Assembly: GCA_963556255.1 (NCBI GenBank) | Contig: OY744611.1 | Location: forward strand, 36,962,306-37,026,305 | DNA: 64,000 nucleotides | Direction: 5' to 3' | Source of the DNA: Allolobophora icterica | Lineage: Eukaryota; Annelida; Clitellata; Crassiclitellata; Lumbricidae | Part shown: piece after piece, positions 10,303 through 24,000 of the stretch | How the letters are laid out: each line of letters starts with the position of its first letter | Position numbering within the stretch: the first letter of the stretch is position 1 | Notes under the pieces: generated by a model | What the model was told of the DNA's origin: nothing | The model's database searches: none | Seen by the model: only the letters and a program-made list of their open reading frames with translations | Made by a program: the position numbers and the translations under genes

Positions 10303-12897
10303 TACCGGTACCCTCCAGTTGAAAATTATGCCTTTGAGCACATCCATCCATGGACGAGTGGGCCTCGGAAGTCAACATGTAATGGGGATCCTGTTGAAAT
10401 GACAAATAGCATGTTCACCATGGTTGAATCCAGACTTGGGTCAATCGTAATCATTGTAATGTAGTTGAAATTAATTACAATTTGACATCTTGTAACTGTA
10501 ACTGATTTGTGAAGCCACCAGTAACATGTAATTGCAATTGTAATTTAAAAGTTGTAATTGTACTTGCAATGATGTATAATTGATTTATGTCAATTACGGA
10601 AAAATAGAACATGATCGTTTATTCTTGTTACTCATTTCGTCATCTTACACATGCACAGCCGGAAATTTAAGCGGAAACAACTGTTTTCTAAAGTAACTAT
10701 GGTAACAGCAGCCAATACTATTCCAAGCATACGAGGTTCTTGACACAAACTGGACCAAATACAACGTTTGTATAGCAAACAACTGGCCTCTTATCTCCTG
10801 CCTGTCTGCTCTCAGAAGCCATCTGTCCAAATATGCAACTATAATGTTCTCCATATATCATTGGTACTATATTCAATCCTCACTTCAAATTTCCGTAGTG
10901 CAAGAGACTTGAAGTTAAGCAAGAATAAAAAGTACTGAATTAACAAAAAAAGATCAAGCTAATCAGATTCACAAGAAGACTGTGCTGACACAGGAGTGGC
11001 AGACTCGAGGTAGTGCGAAACTGATGCTGCTGCATATCAAATTCATACTAAAGAAATGTTGTTGGTGTGACTTTCTCCGAGTCTTCACACAGACTATTGA
11101 AGCCTTATCTATGCCCAGGATGTAGTTGAGAGTCGTTACCACCGGCTTTCCCAATAATACAAACCCAGAGGTAAAGGATAATGCTACGGATACACAAATA
11201 ATAATTACACGTTGAGACTTTTCAACTGTCAGTAAATATTTCAAGAATGTTTATAACATCTAGTTGTGCTTCAAATATATATATGGTCATATGTTTACTG
11301 TATCCTTCTGATCTTGCTGACTGTTTATCTCAGGTCTTTAATTGTTAAACAAAGTTCCGAAAGTCCGATCTGGTTCAGAAATATACATGGGCAGCTTTCC
11401 ATTATACAGAAAAAAACCAGTCAAACATCATCAACTGGCAAAAAACATCACAATGAATTAAACTAGAATAATTTAAGTTTCTACTGGAAATTAAATGCAA
11501 ATACTGACTCAGCTGTTGTTCTGTATAAACAGACAAATGAATAATCTATTCCATATAAGAAAATTCAGAAATTCATTAGCTGATGTTACAAGTGAGATGT
11601 AAATACGTAGTTGTCAGAACCAAGCACCTAATATAAGAAATTTCTGGGCAATTCCTAGAGTAAAGCTTCCTTATTTGTCACTCCCAAGGCTTTCCAGTCC
11701 AAATTAAAGTCCCACCTCCCCAAGCATCCATACCCTGATCCATCCAGTTGGTCCTTGGTCTGGCCTGCCATTTCATACAGTAACAAACTGGGATATTTTT
11801 ATTGGAATATGGGACGGAAAATGAAAACTAGGGAGGCAACTCATGTATTAACTTACATAACGATTGAATAAACATATTATAATCTAATCGATAATTTAAT
11901 CTTCAGACTCATACCTGAATCTAAGTTTTAAGTAATGGAGCCTGTCGCTATATTTGTGCAGTTATGTTCATTTACTTTAATGAATTTGGAAAATAAAATT
12001 AAAACAACTCTCTACATTAACAAAACCTGCCTTAGCAGGTTCTCTTCCCCCTCTCTCTTGGGTCTCTCTGTCAACAGGACTTGGATCTTTTCTTAGGATC
12101 TCTGGTTGAAGTAGACCCCTCCAACAACCCTCCAAAATGACGCAATACTGGTGAGTAAGCTTGTTTTCTGCACTTAGCTTTACTGTAGCGCTTTATAAAC
12201 TTGGAGTTTACAATTACAAAATTTAAATCATTTTCTATACTCTAGATGTATAGAAAAATGAAGCTAAATCAATTCAAGATAAAAAATTCACCAATAAGCA
12301 AACAATTGTCAGATAAGAAGGAAAGTTATCAATGGCAGGTTGCCTCACACAGGCCAAGTCCAACCACGGGGTTATTATATATTATATAAACGAGTAACTC
12401 TGTTTATGTACCAACTAAATGCAGTAATTTGGCTTCTGTGCTTGGACAACATACAGTCTATGTCCACAAGTGTTCTAGCCATGTCCACTCATCTGCTTTA
12501 GCAAGCAGACATTACACTACATACACAACAAATGACCAGTTCATGTACGTTCTAATTACAAACAACAATGGTGCTACTGTAGTCACACGCCCAATTCAAT
12601 TTAAAATTAAAATGCTGATATGAAACTATAACACAATTACTAGGAAGATAAATATCACGCAGCAATCCCACAGTCCAAACAATTCGCCCCACTTCTCCAT
12701 ACAACTCCGAACAACAGCTTAAGCCACAGTACAATTTTAAGCCAACCGCAATGCCAGCGCATGAACAGTTAATTCCAGTTAATTTACAAACATTTAATAG
12801 CATACGAAAGTGTTAGTCAAATCAACAAATAGTCAATGCTCCTCATTTGCAGGAATCCGGATGAAACTCCATCTTCTGAGGAGACATTCACGAAGCC
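10303..12897. other. Gene-free AT-rich stretch
   Basis: About 2.6 kb. It includes a run of GTAATTGTAATT-like sequence near 10440-10560 and short ORFs of about 60-90 codons on both strands. None has a motif I recognise or convincing splice partners. The lower end is presumably the 3' UTR and downstream region of the RING ligase; ATTAAA on the minus strand at 12793-12798 is a possible poly(A) signal. Confidence 0.5.
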
Positions 12898-15800
12898 TCA
12901 CTTCTCTGCAAGCGATGCAGCGAGTGCAGCTCGCAGCATTGCGTCGTCATCTTGTTGGTAGTCCTGATCAAAGATCAAAGCCGTTACAAACGGTGCACAA
13001 ACTCTGACTACTACTGATGGATACTCTAAAATGTACACTCTAGTAATGCACACTCTAGTAATATTGTCTCATTGTTTTATGGGGACAGGAAGCCTCCATT
13101 TTGTTTCTCATTTTCTGTTAAATTGTTGGCCTTAAATAAATGATTTCGAATCAAATCAGTTATTAAATATATCATGGAGCAGTCAACAGGTCTGGGAAAT
13201 CTGTTTCAACACAGCACCCTACAACTTTAAAGATATGTACACATAAAATTTAATCTATGAATGCCTTATCTCTAGACACTGTTCTGGTCCTCCCATATTT
13301 TGGGCAGTTTTGTTTAAATTTCCCAGTAAAGATGTACCAGTAAAAATCGCAGGAAAAACATGAGATAAAAAGCTAAAGCAGACATAGAATTTGTTCAAAA
13401 TTAAATTTTAAACAAAAACATTTGCAGGTAAGCATGAATGTATGTACAGTATCTGAATACTAGCACAGCGCCTTTTAAGAACCTTGGAGAAGTGCAAGAG
13501 CATGGCTATCTTACTGATAGAACAAGCTGTGATGATTATCTGAAAATGGTGTTTTCTGAACAGTTTGGATTTCCTGTGGTAGATCTTTCCAGAAAGACAG
13601 CTCAGCTGTTCTTTATGCCCTGTATGGGAAAATGGGACAAAGCTGCAGAATGGAGCAACTGTTGCCCCAAATGACCCAAAACTACAGCAAAACTGGAACA
13701 CATAGTTGTATACTCCACAGAAACCTTGGAGCAAATGCTCCATCCACAAAAGGGGGAGATCTGTCACTGCATTTGCCATCATTATTGGGGGGAAGAAGGG
13801 GAAGGGGGAAGAGGAGGGAATGGGAGGGGAAGTTGCTCCAATGACTTTAGGAGGGATAGATGCTCCTGGTTGTATAAATCAGCCGACAGTCAAATCCCCA
13901 CACATATGGGAGACAGAATTCCTACAGCACAGCACAGCACGCAACAAAAAATATGTGGTCTCCATCCTCCACAGATATGCCATTCGAGACATTCTGGTGC
14001 CATAAAAAGAGAAGAGAACTGCCATTAACTTACCACATACGTGTCGTATTCGAACCTATGGCGTGCATTTAAGTGCTGAATGAAGTTTGCGCTTTTGAAG
14101 TTAGGATCACCCCAAGGCATTGAAGCACAGACTGGACAAACCTTTACACAAACAAAGAACAAAAATTCTCCATTAGCCGAACATGAAACGTCTTAACTCA
14201 TTAATCCAGGCAGAGAGAAAATAAACCATAAATTTCACCTTCATAAATGTGTCTATAATCCAATTTAATTATCACAATCACCAGACGAATCAAACCTTGA
14301 TCACTAATGTAGAGCTTCACTCTCTGTAACATAATCAAACAGTTCTTTGTACACGCAGTGTACCTCCAGCAAAAATGATTAATCTCGAGGTAATTCTTAA
14401 TAAGCCTAATAAATAAACTACTACAGTAAATATGTAACAGCTTTTTATACCGGATTGAGCAGGGTGGTTAAAAGCAAAACAACATCAGTGGGCACTGGCA
14501 TAAACTTGTCCAAAATATTGGGGGGATTTGATTATTCATTCTACATTGTTGCATTGGGTGTACAGTCCATCTCAATTACTGGGGTGGGATGTGCCCCAGC
14601 TGTCCGCCTATGTCAGTGGGGACAATAATTGAAACAATCACCCCAACCAGTTCACAGTATGTGAATACATCCATTTTCAGCACTTTCTTCGCCTTACACA
14701 CTGGCAAAACAAATAATTGAAACATGCCACCACCAACTGGAACAGCTATTCTCACTTGGCTGAAACCAGTAATTCTAGGAACATGTCTGCCCCCAAACAC
14801 CAAACCATTTAATCTGACAACTTCTATAGTGACACTGTAACAATGCTCAAGGCATCAACTGATGGCCACTACATGTACTGAGTAAAACTGAAAAGTTAGC
14901 CAAAGTCTGTGGTCGGTCATAAATAGAAACAAAGAATTAAGGCAACATTTTAAATGACTGATTTACAAGAAGGTTTTCATGCTTAAAGTTCCAAATAATT
15001 TCTTCCTTAATTCAATTTCATTACACGAGGAAGACTCATAAGCACAGTTAGTTTCTGGAATTTTCCATATTGGCTGTTGACGAATTACTGCACTTTGTTA
15101 TTGACCTCAATCAACACAACCAACTGAATGGTTTTGCGTAACCTAGACAATTAAAATCCCAGGGCATTTACACATGTTTTGATAGGCCATTATGAAATAA
15201 TTCACCCAAAAGGAAACACTCTACTGTTGACATTGTTGACTTATGATAATGTTATTTGCCAGCACTGTCTGAATGGGGGTTCAGCAGGAAATCTCTGTCA
15301 CAACTTACAACTTGTTGCCGGCTGTTGCCATGTTTTTCGTTGCAGTGCTTCACGAGCCCAGTCTGATCCAAATGCGCAACTCTGCAGTAAGGACACTCGA
15401 ACGTGTGGCGATTCGGACCATCGCTACAAAGAACAACATCAACAGCACACAGTTCAGCTCGGGTTCAGCCTATCATCATATGCACTGGATCCAAGTCAAT
15501 CATTTATATCGGTTTATCGTGGGCGACCTTAGGAGTATATCTATGCCCTCATAGGTTCTAGCACTTTTGCAAGGATCTCTGAGTGAAGTCAGTTACAAAC
15601 ATGTACATTGTACATGCATACACATACATACATACATTTTTTTGCCGGTGTGCGGGTCACGAGCACCACTGATCTCGGTGGCGCTCTATAAATGTTCGGT
15701 TACAATTACAGTTATAATGTCATACATACACACACAATATTGCACATACATACAGTGTCATACATACATACACAATATTACACATGCATACAGTGTCATA

Positions 15801-18725
15801 TATACATACACAATATTACACATACATACAATGTCATACATACATACATTTATCTGCTGCTTCATTAAATACCTGGACATTTAGCCACGGAGAAAAAATT
15901 ATTTTTCAGTCTGTTCTAAGTAGAAATTGTGTTTTTTGTTCGGTAGGAATGGCCTGAAGAAAACTTCAGTTAACTCAGTGAAATAAGTGGGAATTAAAGA
16001 AATGACAGAAACTGCATAGTCTGAAATAGTACAGTTTCACTGTTTCACAACTGAAGCTTTTGCACACTACAGAATCATTTTCATCACTAACTGCACAGAA
16101 GTGGGAATTAAAATGAAATTTAAAATAACTGGCACTCGATATCAGGGCGTTACCACCAACACCTCTCTCAAGTCTACCTGTGAAATAGAAATTGGGTATG
16201 TTTGCATTTTGGTAAACAATAATTTAATTAATAAATAATTAATAATAAAAGCACTGTCAGTTGATGGATTTTTTACATTAACAGACACTGGTGCTACAGA
16301 AGTTACTAATTAATAAACACAACTGTCACAAATTAGTTCACCAAGTTAACAAACAGATTGTGATATTGGGTCCATTTTTTAATGCCAAGGCTATAAGATG
16401 GATTCTCAGAAAGTGGATGCAGGAAACAATTTAACACATTTAGAATATGTATCTATTTATGTATCCACGTAAGAAGGCATTTAGCTAGAACGGGGAAATT
16501 CGTAAAGAATGAAAAAATTGACCTACTCTGGATCCATCCCTCCCATTGCCTACAGCTGGCATTACCTCCCCATTCACCTTTGTGGACATCTGCACTTCAA
16601 CAGAGATTTTCCTGGAATTGGATACTCTGTTGATGTTACAGGGTTACCTGTGCAACAGGGTGGGATACTCTGATACTACAGCATCCAGCAAGATATCCAA
16701 GGACAGCTATTCAGATCTAAGGAGTACAGAATGTCTACTGTCTAACTGAAATTGGTGCTCAACACTTTAACGATGAGAGCGTACTAAAAGCGACTAGGGA
16801 ACCAATGCAGCTCGTCGTTAAAGGCACAGGATGTGAAGCATGTGCCAAATTTGCATGCAGATGTCCGCATTGGGCATAACCCTCTTCCCCATGCTCATAT
16901 TTGGGTTATCCATACCTATCCCCCTTGACGAGACCTCCACAATGGGCAACTACTAATCCCATTAGAGAATTACCAAAAAGTACATTACGAAACACATGGT
17001 CTTACACAACAGGAGAAGTAATTTTCTTCTTTTCAATTGTCTCTTTTTCAATGGCTTTGATTCGATCACACGAACTCACGTGAGCTCGATACTGGCATAA
17101 TAAGACCTGCAACAACATTATTAGCAACAAATACTATAAGGCCAATTTTAGTATCTGTGTCAGTTCATTTTAAAATGATAACTAATCCACCACAGACTGT
17201 CTCTCTGTCTCAGTAGAATGACAATCCATGCATCAACCTGTCTATCAAATCAAATCAAATCAAATCTTTTTATTGAAGCTGTTACAAACAAAGCAGCATC
17301 AACATAACAATATATCAGCATTTGCAACAAAAGGAGACCCAGAAGGGATAATAATCCCGCTACGTAGGGCGGCTAGGGCCACTATGGTTTTGCTGAGCTA
17401 CAAGAGAGCAGTTGCTAATTATTATCATTAGCCGCCAAATATGCTCAGTATGATTTCAGAATCAGAACTGGTTGCAAAACAAGAGCATGAATGCTCAGAC
17501 CAATTCCGTATAGTCTGATCTGATCTGATCCAATGTTTGCAAACGTGTATAACACCTTTTTAGTAACATATAAAGGCATGCAACGAGGTCTAGGAACCTT
17601 CAATATGGCGCCATTAATTTTGTCAACTCTGAATGGAAATCTGTTAGTTGTGCTCTGATCATGAGCAGGAGCACGCTACTGGTAACTAGTTACCTGAGCA
17701 CTGCTTCCGAACTGATGAACTGTTTATTCTTAATGACATTTAACATTTAACATCGTTCTGGTTAGCTGGTGAACATGTAGAGCATCCTGACATAAGCTAA
17801 CCAGCTGCTTACCATGCTCTATACAAAATGAGCTATTAACAGCAGGTCATAACTAATTATCCATAAAACAAATAACCAAGGGCTACAGTTTGCTGGTCTG
17901 CTGTTCATGAAATAATTTACTATACATATGCAGCATTAGAATCAATGTTTCCATGACGAATTAAGCACGAACGTCCCTGAGGTCAACCTTTACCTGAGCT
18001 TTGCATCCGTTACACTGAGTATATGTAGTTTTCAGATAACGCTCAACTTGATCATTCCTCTGGAAGCTTCTGGGGTCAAAGGCTTGACGACAAACTGGGC
18101 ACGCTGCCGATGCGAGGCCAACACACTGATCAAGGCAACGCAGGCAAAACCTGTATAAACAACAGTTTGTTCAATCAATCAGAAATTCGCAATTCAGTGA
18201 CGAAAAAGATTTGGCCTATAGAGGCCATCTGTGATTTCAAAAATTTAAATTTCACATAAAATTCAACGAACGGAAATGGAGGAAAGGAATGAGCGTGTGA
18301 CCACTTTCGTTTCTGCTTACCATAAGCTAAAATTCGATGAGACTCAGTTACGATTTTCAAAATAACCGACCAGTGCCCATTCCGTTACCACAGACCTCAC
18401 ATTTTATGGGTCTGCATGTTTACATGTAGAATATTAGTCGACCTGCTTTCCAGCTTAAACATATCCAGTTAGAAAAGAAAGCTTACACGATGTAACCTGG
18501 CCAACGAAAACGAAACAAGTTTCAACTGTGCATTAGGTTAAATCCTTAGGAACTGATTTCGATATACAGAAATTGATATCATAGGCAGACTTGCGTTTGA
18601 GTTACTTACGTGTGCCCACAAGAAATTCTGTGAGGGTTTTCGAAAACGTCCATGCAAAACGCGCAAGTGACCTCACTCAAATCCATAGTTGTCAAATAAT
18701 TAGACCTATCACCAGCAAACGCCAT
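12898..18725 (-). CDS. RING-type E3 ubiquitin ligase of the RNF114/125/166 family (220 aa, six exons)
   Basis: Coding exons, all minus: 18610-18725, 17994-18150, 17006-17106, 15309-15423, 14034-14141, 12898-12963. All have GT-AG borders and consistent phase. Domain order is that of the RNF114/125/138/166 family. A canonical C3HC4 RING has C21, C24, C36, H38, C41, C44, C56 and C59. A C2HC finger follows (C85, C88, H100, C104), then two C2H2 fingers (C135/C138/H151/H156 and C165/C168/H186/H191). A C-terminal ubiquitin-interacting motif lies near 204-218 ([13 protein letters not shown]). The [10 protein letters not shown] segment in the last finger is the family hallmark and looks closest to RNF166. 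Such proteins bind ubiquitin through the C-terminal motif and ubiquitylate substrates in the cytoplasm. The start at M1 (MAFAGDRS) is a choice: the frame stays open upstream to 18935, and M14 is also possible. The family member cannot be fixed without alignment. Confidence 0.93.
13701..13868. mobile_element. MITE copy in the last intron of the RING ligase
   Basis: Inverted relative of 7111-7280. It shares the blocks GGAGCAAATGCTCC, GGGGGAGATCTGTCA and AAGTTGCTCCAATGACT. Its ends (CATAGTTGTATACTCC / GATAGATGCTCCTG) align with the TIRs of that copy, but no target duplication is visible. Confidence 0.6.
14493..14612. mobile_element. hAT-type MITE, GCGTAAAC family (120 bp), intronic
   Basis: Starts CACTGGCATAAACTTG and ends GTCCGCCTATG. 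A perfect 8-bp duplication, TCAGTGGG, flanks it at 14485-14492 and 14613-14620. It lies in the fourth intron of the RING ligase gene. Confidence 0.85.
15718..15850. repeat. Tandem 38-bp repeat rich in CATA
   Basis: About 3.4 units of a ~38-bp sequence (GTCATACATACA, then CAATATTACACATACATACA) follow GGCGCTCTATAAATG with an ATTACA tail at 15680-15715, the mark of a retroposon 3' end. Confidence 0.7.
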
Positions 18726-19069
18726 TAAATTTACGATAACAAATTCCACAGGAAGCGGAAACGAAACTAAAATAGGATTGCTTTTTAACGAAACCTTCGT
18801 GTCTGATAAAAAAAAAGATTGAACGAAGAGACACAAGTTGGTAACTTGATATTTTAATGCAAAAACTGGGTTACAGCTCGCGCAATGCACCTTGGTTCTA
18901 AAGTAGAATGAAAACCATAGCAACGAATATTCCATGTATTATGAAGTCACTCACTAGAACAGCCATCTCCATTTACTGACCCTTTGGATCTTGACCTGGA
19001 ATCGATTTCACCTCTGCCTATCTAAGAATAGGTGCTTCCTTTCGACTATGATTTAACTGAGCGCCTGTG

Positions 19070-19885
19070 AATAGGCTTGTTCCCGCGACTTCGCTTTTTT
19101 GAGCGCTTTAGTAATTTCTAGATTACGATTACGATTGATAGTTTATAGATCCTTACACTAGAGACCTTAAATCAGGGCAAAAGAAAAGGCACTCGCCTGC
19201 ATCTTATAAGGTGGTGGTTAGCTGTGAATAAGCTGTTTTTTTAATTAAAATAATAATAATCGTTTACTAAATTCAATCTGACAACTACGCACGATTACAT
19301 AATATAGCAGTGACAGACTAGCAAATTTGACAAGATTCGAATTTAACTGTATGGCAGCCTGCAACGCGCCTGGATGTCCTACTGCTCATTTTAAGTTGCG
19401 ACTTCGTTTTTTAGGCGCTGTAGTAATTTCGAGATTACAATTACGACTTCAGAACTGATAGGCAATGTAAAAATATTTATATATTCTTAAGTATATGTAT
19501 CCAAGAAAACGGAGAATATAAATATTTTCCGATAAACTAATTTCACACTGGTAAAAAATGGATCTGCTGCGGTAGATGATGTCCAACAACACCAGCGTAA
19601 TCAGTTCCTCAGTGATTTCGAGTGGACACCAAAACATGTTCTGAGCAGCAGTGGAACGCGCCCAGCTGTGAGTTCCGCCTGTTTGAGAAGGCGTGGATTT
19701 TATCTATAACTAATCTCGTGGAGTTTATATAGATTTATTGTTGTCTGTTGTTGTTAAAAGTTAAAACTCTGATCTATCGAATTTACGTTAAGAACACTAA
19801 ATGAGGTAATTGAGCGTATTTCCTGATTTATCTCGCTTTCACGCACGAACTTGGCTTCCTCTACAGTTAACTTGTTTTTTACATC
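19070..19885. repeat. Fragments of a dispersed repeat shared with 38020-38210 and 46010-46170
   Basis: At 19055-19100 and 19785-19880 there are pieces reading TAAATGAGGTAATTGAGCG, ACGAACTTGGCTTCCTCTA and TTCCCGCGACTTCGCTTTTT. They match, more diverged, the tail portion of the inverted repeats at 38 and 46 kb. The block lies between the divergent RING ligase and TAF1B genes. GCGCT..TAGTAATTT with ATTACGATTACG tails at 19100 and 19410 are additional retroposon ends. Confidence 0.55.
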
Positions 19886-19914
19886 TCCCATATCAGTAAG
19901 TGTCTTGTCTCTGC

Positions 19915-20590
19915 ATCATTGATATTGCAGCAGCCTTCGATGCCATCGATCACAACATCTTCCTCCAAAGACTGTCAACTTGGTTCAGTTTTACTGACGC
20001 TGGTCCCTGGACTCAACCCTATCTGTTCCCGCTCTTTCTCGGTTAAAACACCGGAAGCCTTGTCCCAATCATGCCCTCTCACCTGTAGTGTTCCTCAAGG
20101 ATCTGCTCTTGGGCTACTTTTATTCATCCTTTAAATTACACTCGGCTCACTCATTAAAGCATCCTCGGTGGTGACAACACTCAACTATTTATCTATTTCT
20201 GTCCAAACAGCTTCTCCCACTCCATAGATCATCTTCATGTGGTTACCCAAATCTCTTGAAGGATGACATCTAATCTTCTATGCTGGAACAGGTTGTCTAA
20301 AACTTAATTCATACTTATAGACCTGTGTGACCAGCTCCAGCTCACAAAAGAATTCCAGATCCCTCTATTTCCCTCAACCGTGACTATGCATCCACCCACA
20401 CATTCAGTGCCAATTCTCCTGTCTGCAACTTAGGTGTGATTTTCGACCAAAACCTTAGCTTCCTCGAACATGTCACTCACCTTTCTCACTCTTTTGTCAT
20501 GCACATCCACGATCTTAGCAGAATCCGCCTTATGCTTGACTGCTATTGTTCATGCTAAACTTGACTATTGCAACTCCCTCTTCCTGAGCA
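19915..20590 (+). pseudogene. Decayed LINE reverse transcriptase fragment
   Basis: The sequence reads DIAAAFDAIDHNIFLQRLST, then GSALGLLLFIL, corresponding to the catalytic A region and the QGS-LGP-LLF motif of non-LTR reverse transcriptases. Near 20550 AKLDYCNSLFL appears, as in CR1/L2-type C-terminal regions. Several frameshifts and stops break the frame. Ends were not resolved. Confidence 0.75.
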
Positions 20591-21000
20591 TAGACACCAC
20601 CCAAATAAATCTGGTGTAAGAAAAATCAGAGGTCAGTTTGCAGTAGGAAAGCAATCTGAAACAGAAGAGTTTTAATGTTAGTTCTGATTGACCCTGTGTA
20701 ACCATCAGAATGTACAAAAGCAGGCAATGAATAACGAAGCCTTGTCCAGCTGCCAAAAAGATCTGAGAGACCATCACTGTTGTTGTGATACATGGCACAG
20801 CAATGTTAAACTTATGTGCTAGTTTGTATAGTGTCTTAGGATATTGGTGATCAATAATGCTTTATTCATGTCTTTTTGTTTCCTGATTTCCATGTATCCT
20901 GACCTAATTTCCGTATCACCGAAATACCTGCTTGCTCCTGGTATTAATTGCTCATGGGTACAGTTCTTGTTCTTATCAGCATTCTGGTTGTTTTATAGGA

Positions 21001-24000
21001 ATGCCTGAATGCACTTCATGTGGAGCCACAGAATTTCAAAGTATTGATGGTGAATATTACTGCACCACTTGTCAGACACTCAGTCAGGTGAATGAACTTT
21101 TGAAACGCAATGAATTTGTGCAGTGAAGATGGATTTCTAATAACCTGGACATAACCTGTCAATGCATCACAGCATTTGGAGAACAGGTGTTTACCTGTAG
21201 TGTTGAGTTTTTTAATGGTACCCCATATAGTGATGATGATGATGAATACAACGATTTCTACAGCGTCGTAACACGACACATACCATTACAAGGGCGCTTT
21301 GACAAGTTCGACACGGCTTATTATAAGCCAGCTTGAAGTAGTGTGTTTTGAGTCTGGCCTTAAATGACTCCAATGACGTTGCAGAACGTATATGTATGTA
21401 TGTATGTTTGCATCCATGTATATTGTAGGTATGTCTTAAAACACAATATAGTGCTCATTAGGTGCCTCTTAGAAGTGCTCTATACATGGCTATCTAAAAT
21501 ACTTAGCAAGTGTAGTTTGAAAATTTAAGCTGTTCCATCTTGATCCCGCTGTCCCTTCTCCTGTACAAAACAGCGGACTAAACCTGACAGGCTTGCTGAA
21601 CCCTCTGTCTCTTTGCCGACATCAAAGACTTAACAATTATAAATCACTGACAATTCTCTTCAGTACATGATGGATGAGTGCACTTGAGCAGCCGAGAAAT
21701 GTTGAAATGCTATTCTAGATCTGGTAGCTGTCTGTCAAAGATGGGCATTTAGAATATCCAAACAGCACCACACTCTGTCGTTAGAGAAGTGAGGTTGATT
21801 TTGGAGCATGTGGCCATTTTGTGAAATGACGAAGTGCGTCTTGAGTCTCAGTAATCAGTATTTGTTGCTTGTATATGATAATGTTTTCAGACTCATGGAT
21901 TGTGTGCGGAGATTAACGAAGACCAAGTATTTCAGACTATTACACGAGGTGCCAGAATTAATCTGAAAAGGCAGACGACTGAAGGTAAGTGATTGCGTTC
22001 GACACAGTGGATTATGGCATCATGCTCACATGATTTTGCAGTATGCACTTCCTAAGAAATTGTCTATCTGCCTCACAGGTAGTTACAATTTTTCCTGAAT
22101 ATGCGGTTGATGAAGGTGCATGTAGCCTAATAAAATTCACTGTAAACCTCTGTGCCCTGCTTAGCATTTGAGTATTCATAAGTATATTTATGTTTCCTTA
22201 TGGATGTACTGAAACTTGCTGTACATAAGGGTGACCAGAGGATCCCAATTTCAGTTATTGTAGAACAGCTTTGAGTTTAGAACAGCTTTGAGTTGTTTTG
22301 ATAATAGGACTGCATAAATTGTGCCATTAAAGCATGTGGTTTGGTAAGTTATGTCTTTGTCATAACTTTTATGAATTATGCAGGATTATAGTTATGAAAT
22401 TCTTAGGGGATGATTAATTCAAGGCATACATTGTTCAGCAATGTCGTTATTTTCATTTGATTTTTTTATAGCTGCTGTTGAAGAAAATCCTAAAAACGTT
22501 CTTGGTCGCCCGTGGAAAACTCACGAAGGATTTCAGCACATTCTTCGAGGACAAGTCAATGCTCTGATCAAATTGGGAGTTGATGCTAAGCTAGAGGTTG
22601 GTACTGTCAGTGATTAAACTTTATTGTGACTATTTTTTTCTGCTCCAAAACATTCCAAAACACTGGAATCCTCTTGGCAGGCATGAACCTCCAGTCTTTC
22701 ATTATAGATCCAGTAGGCTAACTGGATAGACCACCATCTTGTACACTATAGCAGAGTTTCCCAAACTGTGGGTCGCGACCCAATTTAATTGGGTCGCGAA
22801 TCTCTGGCAAGTGGCTCGCCAAATTTTTTCGACAAACATTTATTTTTTTGCAGCAACAACATTTGACTATAATTGGGCTAGAACTAGCTGGATTGCAATT
22901 AATTATAAACAGTTTTTACCTAAGTTTCCTTTTAATGCTTTAAATTTCTAAGCACTGTATATAAATCCGTATATTTTTTATACCAATTTACGAAGCAAAT
23001 TTTAGTACACAATGCCTAATTTTACACAGTGGGTACCGAGACTGCAAAGATATTCACAAGTGGGAACCGCTGCACTACAGTGACTTGCAATTAAATACTG
23101 AGGTCTGATTTTGTAGGTACTTGTGTATTTTAAATCGTTTAAATGTTATCCTTGGTCATTTCTTATCTTGGTGCTGCAGTTTATCATGTCAGTTAAGCTT
23201 CGTTGTGTTTTATACAGGGAATTGTCTTCAAACTGTGGGTGCTGTTTCTACAGAAATGTGGAATAGCCTTTCTTGCACAACAACCTTCTCCGGAGAAAGC
23301 CAAGTTTCAGAGACTTCATCAAAGAGTGAGGTAATCGTTTTGTATAAATATATTAACTATTCATAATAGCTGTTATGTTTGTCTAATGCTCTGATCCTGT
23401 CTTGCTGGTTTGCAAATGTTAGGCAGTTCTAACTCTGATGTAGTGTTTCACCATTGCTACAGATATTTGTTTAATTATGGGTTGACTTTGTCAGAACTTA
23501 ATTACATTTGAATATGCTGTCATTCTGCAGTCTATAAGACTTGTTACTGTATTTACTAAGAAGCACATATGGGTAAAAACACACCTTTACATGTTTAAAA
23601 AAAATTGTCAGACTGTCTGTTGGCCATGGTGGTGCCGACTGCTCTGGTGACAGTAATTGTAATGTGACATTTATATAGCGCCACTTCAAGAAAACCTCAC
23701 CAGTGTACTCCTGACCAGAAATTATAGTGATATGTGTTGTTGCTATTTATGTATGTCTTTTCAGAGCCTCACTAAGGCATTGGATGCTTTCGATTCTGTG
23801 GTGGTTTCGGTAGTGGTAGGTGGCGTTGGTGAGTGGTGGTTATGGTGGTGGTAGGTGGTGTTGGTGAGTGGTGGTTATGGTGGTGGTTGTGTTGCATACT
23901 GGTAAATGCAATGCTGCTTCTTGTCTGTTTGCACAGAGACAAATATCTTGGGACAATGGAGAATCCTCGGGTGAAGGCAGTGCGGACGATTATTGCTCTG

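Noticed and set aside
10969..11244. 91-codon minus-strand ORF with a hydrophobic N-terminal half
   Set aside because: Considered as an exon of a membrane protein, but no supporting acceptor/donor pair, partner exons or family resemblance was found.
13408..14028. Short ORFs on both strands between the last two RING ligase exons
   Set aside because: They lie in an intron and run through a MITE; codon pattern and homology do not support coding.
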